Assembly (NCBI GenBank): GCA_937872225.1
Contig: CALMRZ010000021.1
Location: 1-64,000 of the forward strand
Length of the DNA stretch: 64,000 bases
Reading direction: 5' to 3'
DNA from: an uncultured Spirochaetota bacterium
GTDB lineage: Bacteria; Spirochaetota; UBA4802; UBA5550
Made by a program: the position numbers and the translations under genes. A model generated the notes under the pieces. That model was not told the origin of the DNA, ran no database searches, and worked only from the letters and a program-made list of their open reading frames with translations. Shown piece by piece: positions 60,204 through 64,000 of this stretch (positions within the stretch are counted from its first letter, which is position 1; each line of letters starts with the position of its first letter).

Positions 60204-60986
60204 TCACACCCTGTCCTTCGACTCCTGCCAGAGGCTCTCCATCTCGTCGATGGTCATCTCCTCGAGATTTTTCTCCATTTCCGCCGCGCGCTGCTCGATA
60301 TACTGAAACCGCCTCGTGAATTTGCCTATGGTCATCTCCAGCGCCTCTTCCGGATTGATGTGCATGAAGCGCAGCAGGTTGGCGATGCTGAACAGGATGT
60401 CCCCTGCCTCGTCGGTTATTTTTTCCCTGTCGGAAGAGGCCATGGCCGCCTTGAGTTCCCCCGTCTCCTCGTCCAGCTTGGCCGCCACGTCCTCGATGCG
60501 CTCCCAGTCGAATCCCACGCGGGAGACCTTCTGCTGGATCCGGTACGCCTTGAGGAGGGCCGGGAGGTGCTTCGGAACGCCGTCCAGGAGCGACTTGCGG
60601 TGCGGCTTTTCGGCCTTCTTGATCTGCTCCCACCGGTCCGCCACGTGGTCGGCGTCCCTCACCGTGGCGTCCCCGAACACGTGGGGATGGCGCAGTATGA
60701 TCTTGTCGATGATGGATCGGGCGACGTCGTCTATGGTGAACTGGTTCCGTTCCCGGGCGATCTCCGCGTGGAGGTATATCTGGAGAAGGATGTCCCCCAG
60801 TTCCTCGCGGATGTGGACCGGGTCGCCGCTCTCGATGGCGTCAAGGGCTTCGTAGGCCTCCTCGATGAGGTAGGGACGGAGGGACTCATGGGTCTGCTTC
60901 CTGTCCCAGGGACAACCGTTTTCCCCCCGCAGGGCGGCGATGATTTCTGCGAATTGATATAACGGGCGTTTTTCCTTGAATTCCAT
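60204..60986 (-). CDS. mazG: Nucleoside triphosphate pyrophosphohydrolase MazG
   Basis: 260 residues with two MazG domains, as in E. coli MazG (263). The first has GENGCPWDRKQTHESLRPYL, EEAYE (42-46) and EELGDILLQ (61-69); the second has EEETGELKAAM and DEAGDILFSIANLLR. It hydrolyses NTPs to NMPs and pyrophosphate and cleans damaged nucleotides. Its end faces batD. Confidence 0.93.
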   Translation of the reverse strand: MEFKEKRPLYQFAEIIAALRGENGCPWDRKQTHESLRPYLIEEAYEALDAIESGDPVHIREELGDILLQIYLHAEIARERNQFTIDDVARSIIDKIILRHPHVFGDATVRDADHVADRWEQIKKAEKPHRKSLLDGVPKHLPALLKAYRIQQKVSRVGFDWERIEDVAAKLDEETGELKAAMASSDREKITDEAGDILFSIANLLRFMHINPEEALEMTIGKFTRRFQYIEQRAAEMEKNLEEMTIDEMESLWQESKDRV

Positions 60987-61070
60987 GGCTCAAGGGAAGG
61001 GATGGCCCTGCAAAACGTCAATGTTTTTTTGGAACTGACATATATCTGATACGCTTAAAACAGTAAAATC

Positions 61071-61099
61071 TTGACAGCAAGGCAGGGATTAAGTATCGT
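61071..61099 (+). promoter_or_regulatory. Sigma70-like promoter candidate
   Basis: TTGACA (61071-61076) and TATCGT (61094-61099) with a 17-bp spacer, 109 bp upstream of the small gene at 61208. The -10 box is weak. Confidence 0.4.
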
Positions 61100-61207
61100 A
61101 ACACCGGCACCGTCAATGATTCGGTGAATGACCTGAAGAAGACGGTGGACCAGATCAACGAGACGGTGAAGAAAGACGGCGCCGCCGGCAAATAACCGGA
61201 GAGCATC

Positions 61208-61489
61208 ATGCAGAGGGAAATCGTTTACGACACGCTGGAGTCGTTCCTGGAGGGTCTGAAGGGGCAGTCCATAACCAAAATATCCTTCAGCGAAACCAGC
61301 GAAAAGCGCGCCGAGCAGGTCGAGCCGGGCAAGCTCCAGGTCGTTCACGTCGACCGGGTCGAGCTGATAAGCTACAAAGACTCCGTCATATACAAGTGCG
61401 CCCTGAAGGACGTCGACCGCGAGGAGCTGTTCAACCGCCTTACCGCGGACGGGTTCGACGTGACCCGGCGCAGCAGGAACATAACCTGA
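61208..61489 (+). CDS. Small unknown protein
   Basis: 93 residues, soluble, from ATG 61208 after GGAGAG. Alternating strands and helices: VYDTLESFLEGLKGQSITKISFSE, then VDRVELISYKDSVIYKCALKDVDREEL. No motif that I recognise. It ends 8 bp before the ABC ATPase gene and is probably co-transcribed with it. Confidence 0.65.
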   Translation: MQREIVYDTLESFLEGLKGQSITKISFSETSEKRAEQVEPGKLQVVHVDRVELISYKDSVIYKCALKDVDREELFNRLTADGFDVTRRSRNIT

Positions 61490-61497
61490 GGACGTCC

Positions 61498-62463
61498 ATG
61501 GCAGCCCTGCTTGACGTAAAGAACCTGAATGTGCGGTTCCCCCTTTCCGGGGGCGATATCCTCGCGGTGAGGGACGTTTCCTTCTCCCTGGAGAAGGGCC
61601 GCACCCTGGGCTTTGTCGGGGAGTCGGGATGCGGCAAGTCCGTCACCGCGTATTCGATCCTCGGCCTCGTTCCGCCGCCGGGAGTGGTCGATTCCGGGAG
61701 CATACGGTATCGGGGAGAAGATATCGTCCGCATGGACGATGAACGTATCCGGAAGATCCGCGGCAGGGAAATAGCCATGATATTCCAGGAACCGATGACC
61801 TCCCTCAATCCCGTATTCACCATAGGCTACCAGATTGTTGAGAGCGTAACACTCCACCTGGGCATGGACGACCGCGAGGCCCGGGAGTACGCGGCGGAGC
61901 TGCTGGACAGCGTGGGAATACCGGATCCCTCCCGCCGCCTTGACTCGTATCCCCATGAGCTGTCCGGCGGCATGCGCCAGCGCGCGATGATCGCCATGGC
62001 GCTCTCCGCGTCGCCGTCGATACTGATCGCCGACGAACCGACCACCGCCCTTGATGTCACCATCCAGGCGCAGATACTGGATCTCCTCATCAGGCTCCAG
62101 GACGAGCGGAAGATGTCTCTCGTACTCATAACCCATGACCTGGGGATCGTGGCCAACATCGCCGACGAGATCGCCATCATGTACGCCGGTGAGATCGTGG
62201 AATTCGGCAGGACCGGTGACATTTTCAGGAAACCGGGACATCCCTACACGAGGGGACTTTTCAGGGCGATACCGCGCATCGGCGAAAACCGTAAGCGCCT
62301 CATGACCATCCCCGGCATGGTGCCCGCCATGACATCGGCCCCGACCGGATGCGTGTTTTATCCCCGCTGCGGCATGAGCATCGGCGCATGCGACCGCGCC
62401 CCCGTTGCTATGATCGGCACGCGGGGCCGCGCCGTACGATGCATTCGGTACAGGGCCGGGTAG
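61498..62463 (+). CDS. ABC transporter ATP-binding protein, oligopeptide/dipeptide type (OppD-like)
   Basis: 321 residues from ATG 61498. Walker A GESGCGKS is at 41-48; the ABC signature LSGGMRQR and Walker B SILIADEPTTALD come later. The C-terminal oligopeptide-permease tail (GNRTRLF... form GCVFYPRCG) is present. It energises uptake of peptides or nickel. The permease and binding-protein genes are not in the window, so it stands alone here, which is unusual for this family. Confidence 0.92.
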   Translation: MAALLDVKNLNVRFPLSGGDILAVRDVSFSLEKGRTLGFVGESGCGKSVTAYSILGLVPPPGVVDSGSIRYRGEDIVRMDDERIRKIRGREIAMIFQEPMTSLNPVFTIGYQIVESVTLHLGMDDREAREYAAELLDSVGIPDPSRRLDSYPHELSGGMRQRAMIAMALSASPSILIADEPTTALDVTIQAQILDLLIRLQDERKMSLVLITHDLGIVANIADEIAIMYAGEIVEFGRTGDIFRKPGHPYTRGLFRAIPRIGENRKRLMTIPGMVPAMTSAPTGCVFYPRCGMSIGACDRAPVAMIGTRGRAVRCIRYRAG

Positions 62464-62513
62464 GTGTATGATCCGGAGCGCCGCGTCGTGTTCCGGAAAT
62501 GACAGGCGCGCGG

Positions 62514-62759
62514 TTATTGCAGTTCGGCCAGGCGTGCGGCAAACGTCTCCTCGGTTATGGTCCTGTTTTCCTTCATTTTGAGGTAAATCTCTTCTGCAAT
62601 GACAGACGCTATCATTTCCTTCGCGTCCGCCTCGTCGTGTCCGCCGGATACAAGGCGATCAAAGGTTGACTTGATTGCAGGCGGGTCGTTGTCCCGTATC
62701 TGGGTCTCGATCGACTGCATGATGATTTTATGTAAATCTAAACCGTCCTCTATGGTCAT
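62514..62759 (-). CDS. Small conserved-looking protein of unknown function
   Basis: 81 residues, helical and acidic, with no cysteine. It reads TIEDGLDLHKIIMQSIETQIRDNDPPAIKSTFDRLVSGGHDEADAKEMIASVIAEEIYLKMK. The GGHDEADAKEMIA segment resembles small proteins that I have seen without assigned function. ATG 62759 has a GGGGG-rich but not ideal ribosome site. Confidence 0.6.
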   Translation of the reverse strand: MTIEDGLDLHKIIMQSIETQIRDNDPPAIKSTFDRLVSGGHDEADAKEMIASVIAEEIYLKMKENRTITEETFAARLAELQ

Positions 62760-62908
62760 ATCACTCCCCCCATTGCCGGAAGACAGGACCGGCGCGTCTT
62801 GCCGCCTGTCAGGCTGTGTATGGTATCATTATACAGCGGCTGTAAAATATTACAAGAAAAATTCCGCCGGGCGGGTTGATGAAAAAACGGCCGCAATGAT
62901 GAATTGGC

Positions 62909-62938
62909 TTGACGGATAGCCGAAAAAATGGCTATTAT
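62909..62938 (+). promoter_or_regulatory. Sigma70-like promoter of the EAL gene
   Basis: TTGACG (62909-62914) and TATTAT (62933-62938) with an 18-bp spacer. It would start transcription near 62945 and thereby favours the ATG at 62967 over the in-frame ATGs at 62928 and 62943. Confidence 0.55.
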
Positions 62939-62966
62939 TTATATGGTGGGTGAGAGCGATCTCCAT

Positions 62967-64000
62967 ATGAACAGCAACATGAATAATGTCCTTATCCTTG
63001 ACCCGGGGTCGCATAAAAAAAACATCCTCCAGGAAACACTGTCAAAGGCCGGCTTTACAATCCACCTGTCCACCGCTATGGATGATGCCATGGCCGCCCT
63101 GGAAACATTCAGGCCCGGCATCATCCTCTGCAGGGCAAACAGCAGGCTGTTGAAGGACAACATCCAGCTCTGCGGGTTCCATGATGCCGCGGAGAAAAAT
63201 AATATCCCCTTTGTCGTCGTGTCGACCGGAACGGACGTTGAGTCGTTCCTCAAGGTCCTTAAGCATGGGGTGACCCATTCGATCATGCCTCCCTTCAGCA
63301 TGGAGTTCCTTGTCAAGCGCATCAACGAAATAGTGAGCTGGGAGGAGCCCGCGGACGACGACGAACCCGTGGACATTAACTTCAGGTACCGGGGGGCCCT
63401 TCATTCGCTGCGCCTCAGGCCTTCGCAGCTGGCACAGTTCATCATTTCCATGCTGAGCAATTCCGTAAACCACTCGCTGGCCCTCAACGCCGTAATGCAG
63501 AAAAAAAACCTTCTGCAGCAGAGAATCTGCCGGCCGGAGCTGTTTGAGGGGATAAAGACAAAGACCGAAGCGGAGCTTCACATGGAGATGGAGCTGAACA
63601 GGGGGCTTGAGCGGGGAGAGTTTGAGCTGTACTATCAGCCGATACTTTCCATTGCCGAAGAGAAAATTACCGGATTCGAAGCCCTTATCCGCTGGAACCA
63701 TCCGGAGAACGGTTTTATCTCCCCCGATGATTTCATCCCCTTTGCCGAGCGGCTTCCTTTTATCATGTCCCTCGGCTACTGGATCGTTGAGACGGCGGTG
63801 AGGCAGATCAGCAAATGGCAGGACAGTTTCGTCATCAGCCATCCCGTGCATGTCGGCGTCAACCTGTCGGCAAACCAGTTCGTCAACCCGGGGTTGAGCG
63901 AGGGCATCGCCGGGATCATCAGGAACAACAACGCCGACCCGTCCCTGGTCGCCTTCGAGATCACCGAAAGCGCCTTCATGAGCGACATGGAAACCGCCAA
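62967..64000 (+). CDS. EAL-domain protein with degenerate receiver domain, partial
   Basis: At least 344 residues, cut by the right edge. The first 115 form a receiver-like fold (NVLILDPGSHKKNILQETLS ... GIILCRANSRLL) in which the usual phospho-acceptor Asp is absent. A middle helical part follows, then an EAL domain starting FELYYQPILSIAEEKITGFEALIRWNHPENG, which keeps EALIRW and the NLSANQF and EITES motifs. It should hydrolyse c-di-GMP if the missing C-terminus is intact. Confidence 0.88.
   Translation, partial: MNSNMNNVLILDPGSHKKNILQETLSKAGFTIHLSTAMDDAMAALETFRPGIILCRANSRLLKDNIQLCGFHDAAEKNNIPFVVVSTGTDVESFLKVLKHGVTHSIMPPFSMEFLVKRINEIVSWEEPADDDEPVDINFRYRGALHSLRLRPSQLAQFIISMLSNSVNHSLALNAVMQKKNLLQQRICRPELFEGIKTKTEAELHMEMELNRGLERGEFELYYQPILSIAEEKITGFEALIRWNHPENGFISPDDFIPFAERLPFIMSLGYWIVETAVRQISKWQDSFVISHPVHVGVNLSANQFVNPGLSEGIAGIIRNNNADPSLVAFEITESAFMSDMETA

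Overview
The window (about 60% G+C) comes from a Gram-negative anaerobe with an acetogenic-type carbon metabolism. Signal peptides, lipoproteins and DUF1207-type outer-membrane proteins show a diderm envelope. A bacterial-type CODH/ACS set (acsA, acsB, acsC, acsD) with folD, fhs, a corrinoid activator and two CooC ATPases indicates the Wood-Ljungdahl pathway. A MoxR/DUF58/BatA/BatB/BatC/BatD locus resembles that of leptospiral spirochaetes. A member of Spirochaetota is my best guess, but no marker gene settles the taxonomy.

Layout. 1-5.6 kb: a selenocysteine formate dehydrogenase that runs off the left edge, two exported thiol-redox proteins, and a glutaconate-type CoA-transferase pair. 6-15.8 kb: mixed genes including a frameshifted methyltransferase, a hybrid histidine kinase, tRNA-Val, queD, a lone cooC next to an EFR1 flavodoxin-ferredoxin and a DUF3786 protein, and an ECF sigma factor with a FecR-type anti-sigma partner. 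15.9-23 kb: envelope and unknown proteins, a Kir-type potassium channel, two flavodoxin-like reductases and two outer-membrane proteins. 23-34.3 kb: one long minus-strand Wood-Ljungdahl operon in the order corrinoid activator, cooC, FosX-like gene, folD, small ORF, acsD, acsA, acsB, acsC. fhs follows as its own unit at 34.7-36.5 kb. 36.6-47.9 kb: a more accessory stretch with an RHH-like regulator, a Cys-rich mini-protein, DUF2934, a ferredoxin protein, HEAT repeats, an AGCS transporter, an archaeal-type thymidylate synthase homologue, an M20 peptidase, CstA, an MBL hydrolase and gene remnants. 48-51.2 kb: a secreted protein, an M50 protease, class II aldolase and an LCCL lipoprotein. 51.5-60.2 kb: the Bat locus, interrupted by a GGDEF gene and a repeat. 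60.2-64 kb: MazG, a peptide-type ABC ATPase, small unknowns, and an EAL protein cut by the right edge.

How the parts fit: formate dehydrogenase and Fhs/FolD would feed the methyl branch of the pathway. AcsC/AcsD carry the methyl group, AcsA supplies CO or oxidises it, and AcsB assembles acetyl-CoA. CooC matures the nickel sites and the activator re-reduces cobalt.

The most unusual signals are non-coding. A family of short palindromes (core ACCGATAACTATCGGT) is concentrated in 34.7-46.6 kb around a predicted DNA-binding protein. Nearly every longer gap of the CODH/ACS operon holds a hairpin, including a 44-bp perfect palindrome. A family of C-rich paired inverted repeats sits between genes. 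Three genes carry what look like single-base losses in homopolymer runs.
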